DNA of 64,000 nucleotides from assembly GCA_024231215.1 (NCBI GenBank), contig JAAEQR010000072.1:1-64000 (forward strand). The letters are read 5' to 3'. This DNA comes from PVC group bacterium. GTDB lineage: Bacteria; Omnitrophota; Gorgyraeia; B26-G9. This document shows positions 25,909 through 34,273 of this stretch, piece after piece (position 1 is the first letter of the stretch; the number at the start of each line of letters is the position of its first letter). The notes under the pieces are model-generated. The model was not told the origin of the DNA and made no database searches. It saw only the letters and a list, made by a program, of their open reading frames with translations. A program made the translations under genes and the position numbers.

Positions 25909-27633
25909 ATGTTACAGAAATTTATCAACATGGATGATAGAGGCAGACAATACCGGATAGATTTTATCCAGATCACAATTTTTGTATTGCTTGCAGTTTT
26001 TAGTCAGATTATTTTTTTACAGATTGATAACTCTATAGAAGGAGTGGACTCGACAAATCACCTGCTTTTTTCTTTGGAATTTCACTATAAGTCTTCGGAT
26101 ATTTTTAATAACATTTCCCAGCCTTTTATTCTTCGGCTAAAAGAATTCACGTATTTTTTTACTCAGCCTGTAGCACATAGTACAGTATATTGGCCAAATG
26201 GTCTTAATCTGAGTGTGTTGCCGTGGTATTTTCTATTTGGCTTGTCATTGATTGTGGCAAAAATGAGTTTGTTGTTATACTTATGTATTCTTTTATTTTC
26301 TGTTTACTGTATCGGCAGGTTGTATTTTTCTCATCAAGCCGGAATGTTCTCAGCATATACTCTTTTTATGTATCCGATTATATTTGAAAGTTCCCGGCAG
26401 TTTCAATTGGATTTCCCGCTTACAGCAATGATTGCGATTACGGTATTACTGGTTTTAAAAACAGAATATTTTAGTAGTATAAAATATTCTGTTTTAAGTG
26501 GGCTAGTACTTGGCTGGGCAATGCTTATAAAAGGACAGGCGGTTCTATTTATTCTTGGGCCATTGTTTTTTATCTTAGATAAAATTAGGCATGATAGTAA
26601 GGTGTTATCCTGGAAAACTATGAGGAATATGGTAGTTTTCCTTTCTTGTGCAGTAATACTTGCCGGATTATGGTGGGTAACTAATTTTGCAGAGATGATA
26701 GCTTCGTTGAAAGATCATATGTGGGGGGTAAATAAGGCAATTGAAGAATTTTACCCGGATGGTATCAGTAAAAAATTTTCTTTTTTTGAATTAACATATT
26801 ATATCCGGGCATTATTTTCTTCAATCGGATGGATTGGGATAACAGCGTTTGCAATTGCTGTCGGTGTATTTAAAAAAAAATTATTAGAACAAAAGTATAT
26901 TTTAAGTGTGTTTTTAATCCCATTTATTTTATTTGCGGTTTTGTTCACGATAAAGTCAGCACGGTTTTTAATGCCGGGATTATTTGTGATTGCACTGGTT
27001 ACGGGAGCCGGAGTATGCGAGATTAAAAATAGGAAAATTAAACGTGTGACAATAATTATTTTAGGGGTAATTATGCTGGTCCAATTTTGTGGTCGTTCTT
27101 ATGGGATTTGGAATCAAAGGTATGAATCGAATAATGTATCTTTTTTTCCACTTACGCAATATGAAACTGTACCGCAAAAAAGAGATTTGATATTTGATGA
27201 GATTATCAGAGAAATTAGGGCCTATTCGCCTGCAGCAGAACCAGTTTACATGGGGATTATTGCCGCAGGAGAGTCAGACGGGCTTGAGATTATTTATTGG
27301 CTGAGACTTTATGATGAATTTATATATCCAATTGATATTATGGAAACATCCGAGGTTTTTTATGAATCTTTGGACAGTTTTGATTTTATAATATTTGCAA
27401 GCCATCCCAGGTATGGACATTTAGCTGGCTGGCCGCAAGGAGAACAGTTAGGGGCGTTGCTCAAGAGAAGGTTTCCTCATAAGAGTGCGTTATTAGAAGT
27501 GACTAGTAAGGATGTATGGAATGGTATTTTAAATGATTTTGGGGGAAATAGAGAGAAATTTCATTTAGTTAAAAAGGTGCGAGGTGGTCGTTACGGTTAT
27601 AATTCATATTATATCTATAAGCGGCGGCAATAA
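25909..27633 (+). CDS. Polytopic membrane protein, probable GT-C (family 39-like) glycosyltransferase
   Basis: The 574-residue protein has about ten hydrophobic segments in the first ~390 residues and a soluble C-terminal domain. Early in the sequence an acidic VDSTNH stretch follows TM1, where GT-C enzymes have their catalytic Asp. The architecture fits the ArnT/PMT-like lipid-linked sugar transferases. No sugar-donor genes are adjacent, so donor and acceptor cannot be named. Confidence 0.6.
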   Translation: MLQKFINMDDRGRQYRIDFIQITIFVLLAVFSQIIFLQIDNSIEGVDSTNHLLFSLEFHYKSSDIFNNISQPFILRLKEFTYFFTQPVAHSTVYWPNGLNLSVLPWYFLFGLSLIVAKMSLLLYLCILLFSVYCIGRLYFSHQAGMFSAYTLFMYPIIFESSRQFQLDFPLTAMIAITVLLVLKTEYFSSIKYSVLSGLVLGWAMLIKGQAVLFILGPLFFILDKIRHDSKVLSWKTMRNMVVFLSCAVILAGLWWVTNFAEMIASLKDHMWGVNKAIEEFYPDGISKKFSFFELTYYIRALFSSIGWIGITAFAIAVGVFKKKLLEQKYILSVFLIPFILFAVLFTIKSARFLMPGLFVIALVTGAGVCEIKNRKIKRVTIIILGVIMLVQFCGRSYGIWNQRYESNNVSFFPLTQYETVPQKRDLIFDEIIREIRAYSPAAEPVYMGIIAAGESDGLEIIYWLRLYDEFIYPIDIMETSEVFYESLDSFDFIIFASHPRYGHLAGWPQGEQLGALLKRRFPHKSALLEVTSKDVWNGILNDFGGNREKFHLVKKVRGGRYGYNSYYIYKRRQ

Positions 27634-27662
27634 TTGACTTGGAATGGATTTTATGTTATGGT
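27634..27662 (+). promoter_or_regulatory. Possible promoter for the CxxCxxCC gene
   Basis: TTGACT at 27634-27639, a 17-base spacer and TATGGT at 27657-27662, with TG one base before the -10 (TGTTATGGT, extended -10 form). Initiation would fall near 27669, only about 8 bases before the ATG at 27677, which has no Shine-Dalgarno sequence. Confidence 0.4.
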
Positions 27663-27676
27663 GATTTGTTAAATCT

Positions 27677-27952
27677 ATGGAGCAGGAATATTTTTATTAT
27701 CAAATAAGGAAAGAAAAAGAGTTTGAGGATATCTGTCTTCGTTGTGGGAATTGTTGCGGAATTCAGGATGATCCGTGTGTACATTTAGTTGAGCAGCCAG
27801 AGGGTAAGTATCTTTGTGATATATATGCTTCTCGGCAGCAGGGGAAACAGAAAACGCATTCTGGTAATCTGATCAAGTGTGTGTTTATCCGTGAGATTTT
27901 GTATAAGGACTGGCCGGGTAATTGGAATTGCGCTTACAAGAAGAAGCAGTAA
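27677..27952 (+). CDS. YkgJ-family CxxCxxCC (zinc/iron-chelating) protein
   Basis: The 91-residue protein carries CLRCGNCCG near residue 20, then CVHL and CDIY, the cysteine arrangement of the CxxCxxCC family (YkgJ, UPF0153/UPF0260), thought to bind Zn or Fe-S. A further Cys pair lies near the C-terminus. Function is not established for the family. There is no visible ribosome binding site. Confidence 0.75.
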   Translation: MEQEYFYYQIRKEKEFEDICLRCGNCCGIQDDPCVHLVEQPEGKYLCDIYASRQQGKQKTHSGNLIKCVFIREILYKDWPGNWNCAYKKKQ

Positions 27953-27953
27953 C

Positions 27954-28190
27954 ATGTTGATAAATATAAAAGTTACGGCTAATGCAGCAAAAAATGAAAT
28001 CATTAAAAAGTCAGATAGTGAATTTGTTGTTAAAGTAACTATTGCTCCTGAAAAGGGCAAGGCTAACAAAAAAGTGATTGCATTGCTTTCGGATTTTTTA
28101 GAAATAAAGATATCGGATATAAGTATAGAGAGAGGACATACTAGTTCGCGTAAAACAATAAGGATTCCGGACACTAAGCGAGTAGGGTAA
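27954..28190 (+). CDS. DUF167 (YggU/UPF0235) family protein
   Basis: With ATG 27954 the product has 78 residues; the frame is open upstream into the preceding gene but the family starts here (MLINIKVTANAAKNEI). The hallmark APEKGKANKKVIALLSDFL and the C-terminal IERGHTSSRKTIRI are clear. Role unknown; the YggU structure is known but not its function. The start lies one base after the preceding stop. Confidence 0.85.
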   Translation: MLINIKVTANAAKNEIIKKSDSEFVVKVTIAPEKGKANKKVIALLSDFLEIKISDISIERGHTSSRKTIRIPDTKRVG

Positions 28191-28211
28191 AGTGCCACGG
28201 ATATAAATTTT

Positions 28212-28252
28212 CGCAAATTATTTATGACTACTTTATTGTCATAAATAATGCG
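28212..28252. other. Long AT-rich hairpin between DUF167 and NifU-C genes
   Basis: ATTATTTATGAC (28217-28228) pairs perfectly with GTCATAAATAAT (28238-28249) around a 9-base loop, and CGC/GCG flanks extend the stem after a 2-base bulge. No T tract follows, so it is at best an imperfect terminator, or an operator or processing site before the nifU-C gene. Confidence 0.6.
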
Positions 28253-28278
28253 CTCATTTAAAGAAAGGTAGGTATATT

Positions 28279-28500
28279 ATGAGAGAAGAAGTTGAAAAGG
28301 TATTGGAGCAGGTTCGCCCAGCTTTGCAGGCTGATGGTGGAGATGTTGAGTTGGTTGATGTAACTGAAGATGGTATTGTCAAAGTACAGCTTAAAGGTGC
28401 TTGTGGTTGTTGTCCGATGAGTCAGATGACGTTGAAGATGGGTATTGAAAAAAAACTCAAAGAGGCAATTCCGGCGGTTAAGTCGGTTGAATCTGTTTAA
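28279..28500 (+). CDS. NifU C-terminal domain protein (Fe-S scaffold, Nfu type)
   Basis: The 73-residue protein is a stand-alone NifU-C domain. It shows RPALQADGGDVELVDV and the cluster-binding motif with Cys42 and Cys45 (GACGCCPMSQMTLKMGIE). Such proteins carry and hand over [4Fe-4S] clusters, for example to aconitase, which is encoded 8 kb upstream. It is bounded by a hairpin before and a terminator after. Confidence 0.92.
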   Translation: MREEVEKVLEQVRPALQADGGDVELVDVTEDGIVKVQLKGACGCCPMSQMTLKMGIEKKLKEAIPAVKSVESV

Positions 28501-28523
28501 CCTATTGTAAATTAATAATTTAT

Positions 28524-28556
28524 AAAAAGCGACAGCCTTTATGACTGTCGCTTTTT
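28524..28556 (+). terminator. Rho-independent terminator after the NifU-C gene
   Basis: AAAAAGCGACAG (28524-28535) pairs with CTGTCGCTTTTT (28545-28556) around a 9-base loop. The T run makes it a good terminator; the A run on the other side would allow bidirectional use, though no converging gene is present. Confidence 0.9.
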
Positions 28557-28570
28557 ATGCTTTTAATCCC

Positions 28571-28599
28571 TTGCTATATAGAGTAATATTTGTTAAAAT
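28571..28599 (+). promoter_or_regulatory. Possible promoter for the tmk operon
   Basis: TTGCTA (28571-28576), 17-base spacer, TAAAAT (28594-28599). Transcription would begin near 28606, three bases before the tmk ATG at 28609. Upstream of that ATG there is only AATTGATATATT, without a Shine-Dalgarno sequence, so a leaderless mRNA is possible. Confidence 0.4.
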
Positions 28600-28608
28600 T
28601 GATATATT

Positions 28609-29250
28609 ATGGTTAAAAAACGTGCTTTTTTGATTAGTTTTGAAGGCATTGAAGGCACAGGCAAAAGCACTCAATGTCGTTTGCTGGTTAATTATTTAAA
28701 GAGAAAAGGACTAAAGGTTACTCTTTTTCGTGAGCCTGGATCATCCGCAGTAGGTGAAAAGATGCGGGAAATCTTGTTGCATGGTAAGGGTAATCTTACT
28801 TCTTTGAGTGAGACTTTGCTTTTTATTATAGCAAGGGCACAATTAGTGGTGGAAAAAATCAAACCGTCTTTAAAGAAAAAAGATATAATTATTTTAGATA
28901 GATATATAGATGCTACGCTAGCTTATCAGGGATATGGCGGGAATGTTGATAAAGCGTTGATAAAAAGTTTGAATAAGCATGCGATAGCTGATATGGTTCC
29001 GGATTTGACGATATTATTTGATATTGATCCTAAGATTGGACTTACACGTTCCGGAAGAGGGGATCGTTTTGAAAAAAGAAAGATAAGTTTCCATCGCAGA
29101 GTACGTAATGGTTATTTGAAAGTAGCCAGGGAAAATCAAAGTCGGATAAAGGTTATTCCGGTAAAAGATGATATACAGACTATTCAACAATGTGTGCGGG
29201 ATATAGTGCAAGATGCGTGTAGATGTAGAAAATTACGAAAGTATTTCTGA
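28609..29250 (+). CDS. tmk: Thymidylate kinase
   Basis: dTMP + ATP to dTDP + ADP. The 213-residue protein has the P-loop FEGIEGTGKSTQ, the FREPGSSAVGEKMR dTMP-site motif (DR/E type), LDRYIDATLAYQGYG and the LID-like RSGRGDRFEKRKISFHRRV. It heads the tmk-holB-ricT-metG-tatD group and overlaps holB by 38 bases. Confidence 0.95.
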   Translation: MVKKRAFLISFEGIEGTGKSTQCRLLVNYLKRKGLKVTLFREPGSSAVGEKMREILLHGKGNLTSLSETLLFIIARAQLVVEKIKPSLKKKDIIILDRYIDATLAYQGYGGNVDKALIKSLNKHAIADMVPDLTILFDIDPKIGLTRSGRGDRFEKRKISFHRRVRNGYLKVARENQSRIKVIPVKDDIQTIQQCVRDIVQDACRCRKLRKYF

Positions 29251-30106
29251 TAAAACAGCTAATTTTTTGCAGTCAGTAGCACAAAGCAAAGGCTGCAGTT
29301 TGCTGTTTGTGGGAGAGAATAAGCAGAGAATATCTCAGGCGGTAACAGAATTAGCAAAGTATGTTAACTGCTTAGATTCTTCTATAGCTGTTTGTGATGA
29401 TCAGTGCAGCAGTTGTATTAAAATAGCCAAAAAACAGCATCCGGATGTGGTGTGGATTGAACCTAAGGGCACATCATCAAAAATAAAAATTGAAGATATC
29501 CGTCGATTAAAAGAGCTAAGTAATTTAAAGCCATATGAGGCTCGCAAAAAGGTGTTTATTATTCGGGATGCGGAGCGGTTGACTCCGGAGTCAGCTAATG
29601 CCATGTTAAAAGTACTTGAGGAGCCTCCGCAAGATGCGATATTAATTTTAATCGCAGAAAGTGCAAATCAACTTTTACCTACGGTTGTTTCCCGTTGTCA
29701 GTTAATTCGTTTTTCGGGGGTAGAGTTTTCAGTTACCGAAGAACCCGAAGCAATTCAGGAATTGGCAGAAGGTTTTTTTGAGTCTACAGAGTTGGCCCAA
29801 TGTAGTAAATTGATTAATGAAACAGCGGCATTGTCACGGGGTGAGTGTGAACGCTTATTGCAAGAGGTAGCGTTTATTTTGCGGGACATGTTAATGGCTA
29901 GCTTAAATGTATCTGATTATGCGTTAATGAGTCGGCAACCGGAGGCAAATATTAAGGAGTGGACTGTATTATTCAGCCGGGAGTCAATGGAATTTTTAGT
30001 GGGCGAGACATTACGGATAAAAAGATATGTACATGGTAATGCTAATATAAAGTTATCAATTGATATTTTAATAAAAGAAATACAAGCTCGTAAGTATTTA
30101 GACTAG
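29213..30106 (+). CDS. holB: DNA polymerase III subunit delta'
   Basis: The clamp-loader subunit delta' is recognised from the AAA+ parts KIEDIRRLKELSNLKPYEAR, VFIIRDAERLTPESANAMLKVLEEPP and the SRC motif VVSRCQLIRF. A zinc-knuckle-like cysteine group (CDDQCSSCIKI) precedes. The P-loop is degenerate (LLFVGENKQRIS), as expected for a non-hydrolysing delta'. The 297-residue length is normal. It overlaps tmk. Confidence 0.9.
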   Translation: MRVDVENYESISDKTANFLQSVAQSKGCSLLFVGENKQRISQAVTELAKYVNCLDSSIAVCDDQCSSCIKIAKKQHPDVVWIEPKGTSSKIKIEDIRRLKELSNLKPYEARKKVFIIRDAERLTPESANAMLKVLEEPPQDAILILIAESANQLLPTVVSRCQLIRFSGVEFSVTEEPEAIQELAEGFFESTELAQCSKLINETAALSRGECERLLQEVAFILRDMLMASLNVSDYALMSRQPEANIKEWTVLFSRESMEFLVGETLRIKRYVHGNANIKLSIDILIKEIQARKYLD

Positions 30107-30120
30107 AGAGGAAGATAATT

Positions 30121-30933
30121 GTGAAGATAGTGGAAGTAAGATTGAGAGAACAGGGCAAGGTTATGTTTTTTAATCGAAGTAACATTGAAATCAAAGCCCA
30201 GGATATTGTTATCGTTGAGTCTGAAAGAGGCAATGATTATGGTCATATTCTTTCGGATCCTAATCAGGCTCCGGAACGTAAGCCTGAAGGTTCGGTTAAA
30301 CGGATTGTGCGTGTTGCTACAAAAGAAGATCTTGAACAGATAGAAAAAAATAGACAGGATGTAAAAAATGTTTTTCGGACTGCAGCAAAAAAGATAGAAG
30401 AACGTAAGCTGGAGATGAAGCTGGTGGAAGCGGAATATTCTTTTGACCGGAGTAAAATAACTTTTTATTTTACAGCGGAAGGGCGTATTGATTTTCGGGA
30501 ACTAGTCAGAGATCTGGCGCATATGTTTAAAGCGCGGATAGAACTTAAGCAAATCGGGGTACGTGACGAGGTAAAAATGTTTGGTGGTTTTGGTTGTTGT
30601 GGACGAAATCTTTGTTGCGCTGCTTATCTTAAGGACTTTGAGCCGGTGACTATTCGTATGGCAAAACAGCAAAATATGCCGCTAAACCCGGAAAAGATTT
30701 CAGGGTTGTGTGGACGGCTTATGTGTTGTCTGGCTTATGAGTATGAAACTTATAAGGAGTTTTCTAAGTGTTTACCTAGAGAGGGCGAATATATTCAGAC
30801 AAAAGAGGGTAAAGGCAGAGTGATTAGTGTGAACACTATTAAACAAGAAGTTCTGGTTGAATTGGAAGATGAAAGAAAAGTAGAAATTTCGTTTAAAGGG
30901 AAGTGTCATAAAAGAGATGGAAAAAGAAAATAG
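30121..30933 (+). CDS. ricT: PSP1/RicT (YaaT) family protein
   Basis: RicT in Bacillus is part of the RicA-F-T complex that carries Fe-S clusters and modulates RNase Y; the family is wider than sporulators. The 270-residue product has the invariant cysteine clusters GFGCCGRNLCCAAYLKDF and SGLCGRLMCCLAYEYE, and the N-terminal IVIVESERGNDYGHI. A GTG start is used. Its position between holB and metG matches the Bacillus order. Confidence 0.93.
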   Translation: MKIVEVRLREQGKVMFFNRSNIEIKAQDIVIVESERGNDYGHILSDPNQAPERKPEGSVKRIVRVATKEDLEQIEKNRQDVKNVFRTAAKKIEERKLEMKLVEAEYSFDRSKITFYFTAEGRIDFRELVRDLAHMFKARIELKQIGVRDEVKMFGGFGCCGRNLCCAAYLKDFEPVTIRMAKQQNMPLNPEKISGLCGRLMCCLAYEYETYKEFSKCLPREGEYIQTKEGKGRVISVNTIKQEVLVELEDERKVEISFKGKCHKRDGKRK

Positions 30934-32398
30934 ATTTTATATTACTACAGCGATTGATTATCCTTCGGGCAAGCCGCATATAGGGCATGCATATGAAAAA
31001 ATCATTGCAGATGTTATTGCTCGTTGGCAGAGGAAACGCAGCAGAGAAGTATTTTTTCTAACCGGGACAGATGAACATGGGCAGAAAATTGAAAGGTATG
31101 CGGCAAATGCTGATAAATCACCACAGGAATTTGCAAATGAGATGACTGAAAAATTTCTTGATCTTTGCCAGGTGTTGAATGTTTCGAATGATGATTTTAT
31201 CAGGACAACTCAAAAGCGCCATATTGATGTTGCGCAAACCATATTTAAAAAGGTATTTGATAAGGGGGATATTTACAAGGACACTTATAAAGGGTTTTAC
31301 TGTGTTGATTGTGAATCGTTCTATTTAGAGAGAGATCTGACAGATGGTAATTGTCTGGTGCATGGAAAAAAAGTCGATTGGATGGAAGAAGAAGGTTATT
31401 TTTTCAGGATGAGCAAATATCAGCAGAAGATATTGGATCATATAAAGGCTAATGATGATTTTATTTGGCCTGAGTCCCGGCGAAATGAAGTTATTAGTCG
31501 TTTGCAGGAGCCGTTACGAGATCTTAATGTTTCCCGTTCTAATTTTACCTGGGGAATCCCATTGCCGAATGATAAAGGACAGGTTATTTATGTTTGGTTT
31601 GATGCTTTGATCAATTATGTGAGTGGAGCAGGATACCCTGATAGTGAGCGTTTTAAAAGGTTTTGGCCGGCAGCTGTGCACTTGGTTGGTAAAGATATTT
31701 TGTGGTTTCACACTGTGGTTTGGCCGGCTATACTTATGGCTGCGGATATTGAACTTCCCCAGAGCGTATGTGTGCACGGATTTATAAATTTAAAAGGTGA
31801 AAAGATCTCAAAAAGTACCGGGTCGATGGTTGATCCGATAGAATTAGCCAAGAAATACGGTACAGATAGTTTGCGTTATTTTCTGATGCGGGAAATTTCT
31901 TTTGGTGAGGATGGTAATTTTTCCGAAGATGCACTTATCCGTCGTATTAATAGTGATTTGGCTAATGATCTGGGGAATCTAGTGCACCGAACACTGACCA
32001 TGATTGAGAAATATTTTCAGGGAAGTGTTCCCGAGATAAAAACGGATAAACTTAAATGTATTAAAGCGTATGTTTTGGCAGCCGGACTAACGGAGGCTGT
32101 AGATAAAGAGATTAGTGTTTATAATTTTAGTCAGGCGCTGGCCAAGATTTGGGAAGCGATTAATGCAGCAAATAAATTAGTAGAAGAGACAAAGCCCTGG
32201 AATTTATCTAAAGAGGGCAAGATTGATGAGTTGGGTGTTTTTATTTTTGTGATGAGTTATGTTATAGATAAAGTTAGAGAAAATATCGATTGCTTTATGC
32301 CTCAGACAGCAGTCAAGATAGTACAGCAGTTTCAACCCGGGAAAATAAAAAAAGATAAACCCCTTTTCCCTAGAATACAAGATGACAAACTTAATTGA
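30917..32398 (+). CDS. metG: Methionine--tRNA ligase
   Basis: Class I synthetase of 493 residues: the HIGH motif is in SGKPHIGHAYE (near residue 20) and KMSKS appears as GEKISKSTGSM. The connective peptide carries one zinc knuckle (CVDC and CLVHG). The sequence stops after the helical anticodon-binding domain; the C-terminal EMAP-like dimerisation domain of longer MetRS is missing, which is common. It overlaps ricT by 17 bases and tatD by 17 bases. Confidence 0.96.
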   Translation: MEKENRFYITTAIDYPSGKPHIGHAYEKIIADVIARWQRKRSREVFFLTGTDEHGQKIERYAANADKSPQEFANEMTEKFLDLCQVLNVSNDDFIRTTQKRHIDVAQTIFKKVFDKGDIYKDTYKGFYCVDCESFYLERDLTDGNCLVHGKKVDWMEEEGYFFRMSKYQQKILDHIKANDDFIWPESRRNEVISRLQEPLRDLNVSRSNFTWGIPLPNDKGQVIYVWFDALINYVSGAGYPDSERFKRFWPAAVHLVGKDILWFHTVVWPAILMAADIELPQSVCVHGFINLKGEKISKSTGSMVDPIELAKKYGTDSLRYFLMREISFGEDGNFSEDALIRRINSDLANDLGNLVHRTLTMIEKYFQGSVPEIKTDKLKCIKAYVLAAGLTEAVDKEISVYNFSQALAKIWEAINAANKLVEETKPWNLSKEGKIDELGVFIFVMSYVIDKVRENIDCFMPQTAVKIVQQFQPGKIKKDKPLFPRIQDDKLN

Positions 32399-33179
32399 TA
32401 CACATTGTCATATTAATTTTCATCAATTTGATGAGGATCGGAAAGAAGTAATTCAGCGGGCTAGAGATGCTGGCGTTGAGTGCATGATTAATATCGGTGC
32501 AGATGCTGAAACTTCACAGCAGTCAGTTGATTTAAGCGGAGAATATGAATTTATTTTTTCTACAGCTGGAGTTCATCCTCATTACGCTGCGGATACCGGT
32601 GTTGATGAAATTGATCTGATTGAACATTTGGTGAAAAATGAGAAAGTAGTGGCTGTTGGTGAAATAGGTTTGGATTATTATAATCGTTCTGATCCGGACA
32701 AAGATATTGCTAAAGAATTAAAAGCTATTCAGCAGCGGGTATTTGCTTCATTTCTGGAAGTGGCAAAAAAAACTGATTTGCCTGTAATTATTCATTCCCG
32801 AGATGCGGGGGATGATGTTCTTAATATATTAAAAAATTGTTTTGGTAGTCATGTTCGAGGAGTGATGCATTGTTATTCTCAGGATAAAGTTTTTTTAGAT
32901 CGTTGTTTGGATTTAGGATTATATGTTTCGTTTGCCGGTAATATTACTTATAAAAAAGCACAAGCATTGAGAGAAGTTGCTGATTATGCGCCCTTGGATA
33001 GAATTCTGATAGAAACAGATGCCCCATTTTTGGCGCCGCAGGCAGTTCGAGGTAGGCGGAATGAACCGGCGCATGTTAAAATAGTAGCAGAAGAAATAGC
33101 GCGGATTAAAAAAATCGATTTAGAAGTTGTTTCTAATCAAACTTCAGAAAATGCTCGGCAATTGTTTGAAATAATATGA
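32382..33179 (+). CDS. tatD: TatD family metal-dependent hydrolase/DNase
   Basis: The 265-residue TIM-barrel protein has all TatD metal-ligand motifs: DTHCH at the start, GEIGLDYY, IIHSRDAGDD, MHCYSQD and ETDAPFLAP. TatD-like proteins act as 3'-5' nucleases on DNA or RNA. It is the terminal gene of the tmk group and overlaps the following gene by four bases. Confidence 0.94.
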   Translation: MTNLIDTHCHINFHQFDEDRKEVIQRARDAGVECMINIGADAETSQQSVDLSGEYEFIFSTAGVHPHYAADTGVDEIDLIEHLVKNEKVVAVGEIGLDYYNRSDPDKDIAKELKAIQQRVFASFLEVAKKTDLPVIIHSRDAGDDVLNILKNCFGSHVRGVMHCYSQDKVFLDRCLDLGLYVSFAGNITYKKAQALREVADYAPLDRILIETDAPFLAPQAVRGRRNEPAHVKIVAEEIARIKKIDLEVVSNQTSENARQLFEII

Positions 33180-34273
33180 AATCAAAAGTTAGTATAGTTA
33201 AGTGCTCCGACTATGACAAAGAGCGTATTTATAAAGCAGTAAAAGGATCGATAGATCTTATCGGTGGGATAGAGGCGTTTGTTAAGCCGGGCCAAAAAGT
33301 TCTTTTAAAACCTAATTTACTTAAAGTTGGAACTCCGGAAGAAGCAGTAGTTACTCATCCGGAAATGATTAGAGCGGTTATTAGACTGGTAAAAACTCAG
33401 ACGGATAAAATATTCGTGGGGGATAGTCCGGCGGGGCTTATAAAAGCTGAATCAGTATATGAAAAGTCTGGAATAGCTGATGTTTGTCGGCAAGAAAAAG
33501 TAACTCTTGTAAAATTCGACCGGTTTATAAAGATTGACGGGATTCCGTTTACAGAGTTAATCAAGGAAGTGGATGTTCTTATTTCTCTGCCGAAATTTAA
33601 AACACATAATTTAACGACAATTACCGGAGCAATAAAGAATGTTTTTGGTTTAATTCCAGGCCTTTATAAAGTAGAATGTCATAAAAAGGCTCCAAATTTT
33701 AAAGTGTTTTCTGCGATGCTGGCAAAGATTTATAGCCATGTGCCGGCGCAGTTAAATATTGTTGATAGTATTTTGGCGATGGAGGGAGATGGTCCGGCAG
33801 CTGGAAAGCCTCGGTTTTTGGGTTTTGTGCTTGCTTCAGCTGATGCCGTAGCAGCTGATGCAGTGTTGACAAAAATAATCGGACTTAATCCTTTTGACAT
33901 AATTAGTACAAAAGCTGCTTATCGCTTGAAACTGGGCGAAGCGGATTTGAAGAAGATAGAGGTTGTTGGAGAATCTATAGCGGCAGTAAAAATACAAGAT
34001 TTTGCATTACCTAAGATTGTGGCGTTATATAAGGTGCCGAATATTATCTCACGTATTTTTATGCGATTAGTGCCTCTGATTATCGGGGTTGATTATAAAA
34101 AATGCAGTAATTGTATGATGTGTAAAAACAGTTGTCCTCAGGATGCAATACAAGAGGTTGGAGGGAAACTGAAGGTTAATTGTCGAAAGTGTATTTTATG
34201 TCTTTGTTGCGGGGAGATTTGTCCAAATAATGCAATATATATGCGGTTTTTAAATCGGAGGGTAAAATCGTGA
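33176..34273 (+). CDS. DUF362 protein with C-terminal 2[4Fe-4S] ferredoxin domain
   Basis: The N-terminal ~300 residues fit DUF362 (VKPGQKVLLKPNLLK, VTHPEMIRAVI, ISLPKFKTHNLTTITGAIKN). The C-terminal ~55 residues hold two clusters of the CxxCxxCxxxCP type (CSNCMMCKNSCP and CRKCILCLCCGEICP). Proteins of this layout are thought to be redox proteins, but substrates are unknown. It overlaps tatD and the next gene by four bases each. Confidence 0.9.
   Translation: MKSKVSIVKCSDYDKERIYKAVKGSIDLIGGIEAFVKPGQKVLLKPNLLKVGTPEEAVVTHPEMIRAVIRLVKTQTDKIFVGDSPAGLIKAESVYEKSGIADVCRQEKVTLVKFDRFIKIDGIPFTELIKEVDVLISLPKFKTHNLTTITGAIKNVFGLIPGLYKVECHKKAPNFKVFSAMLAKIYSHVPAQLNIVDSILAMEGDGPAAGKPRFLGFVLASADAVAADAVLTKIIGLNPFDIISTKAAYRLKLGEADLKKIEVVGESIAAVKIQDFALPKIVALYKVPNIISRIFMRLVPLIIGVDYKKCSNCMMCKNSCPQDAIQEVGGKLKVNCRKCILCLCCGEICPNNAIYMRFLNRRVKS

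Noticed and set aside
27879-27953. Longer DUF167 frame starting inside the CxxCxxCC gene
   Set aside because: The extra 25 residues are a frame shadow of the preceding gene; the family starts at 27954.
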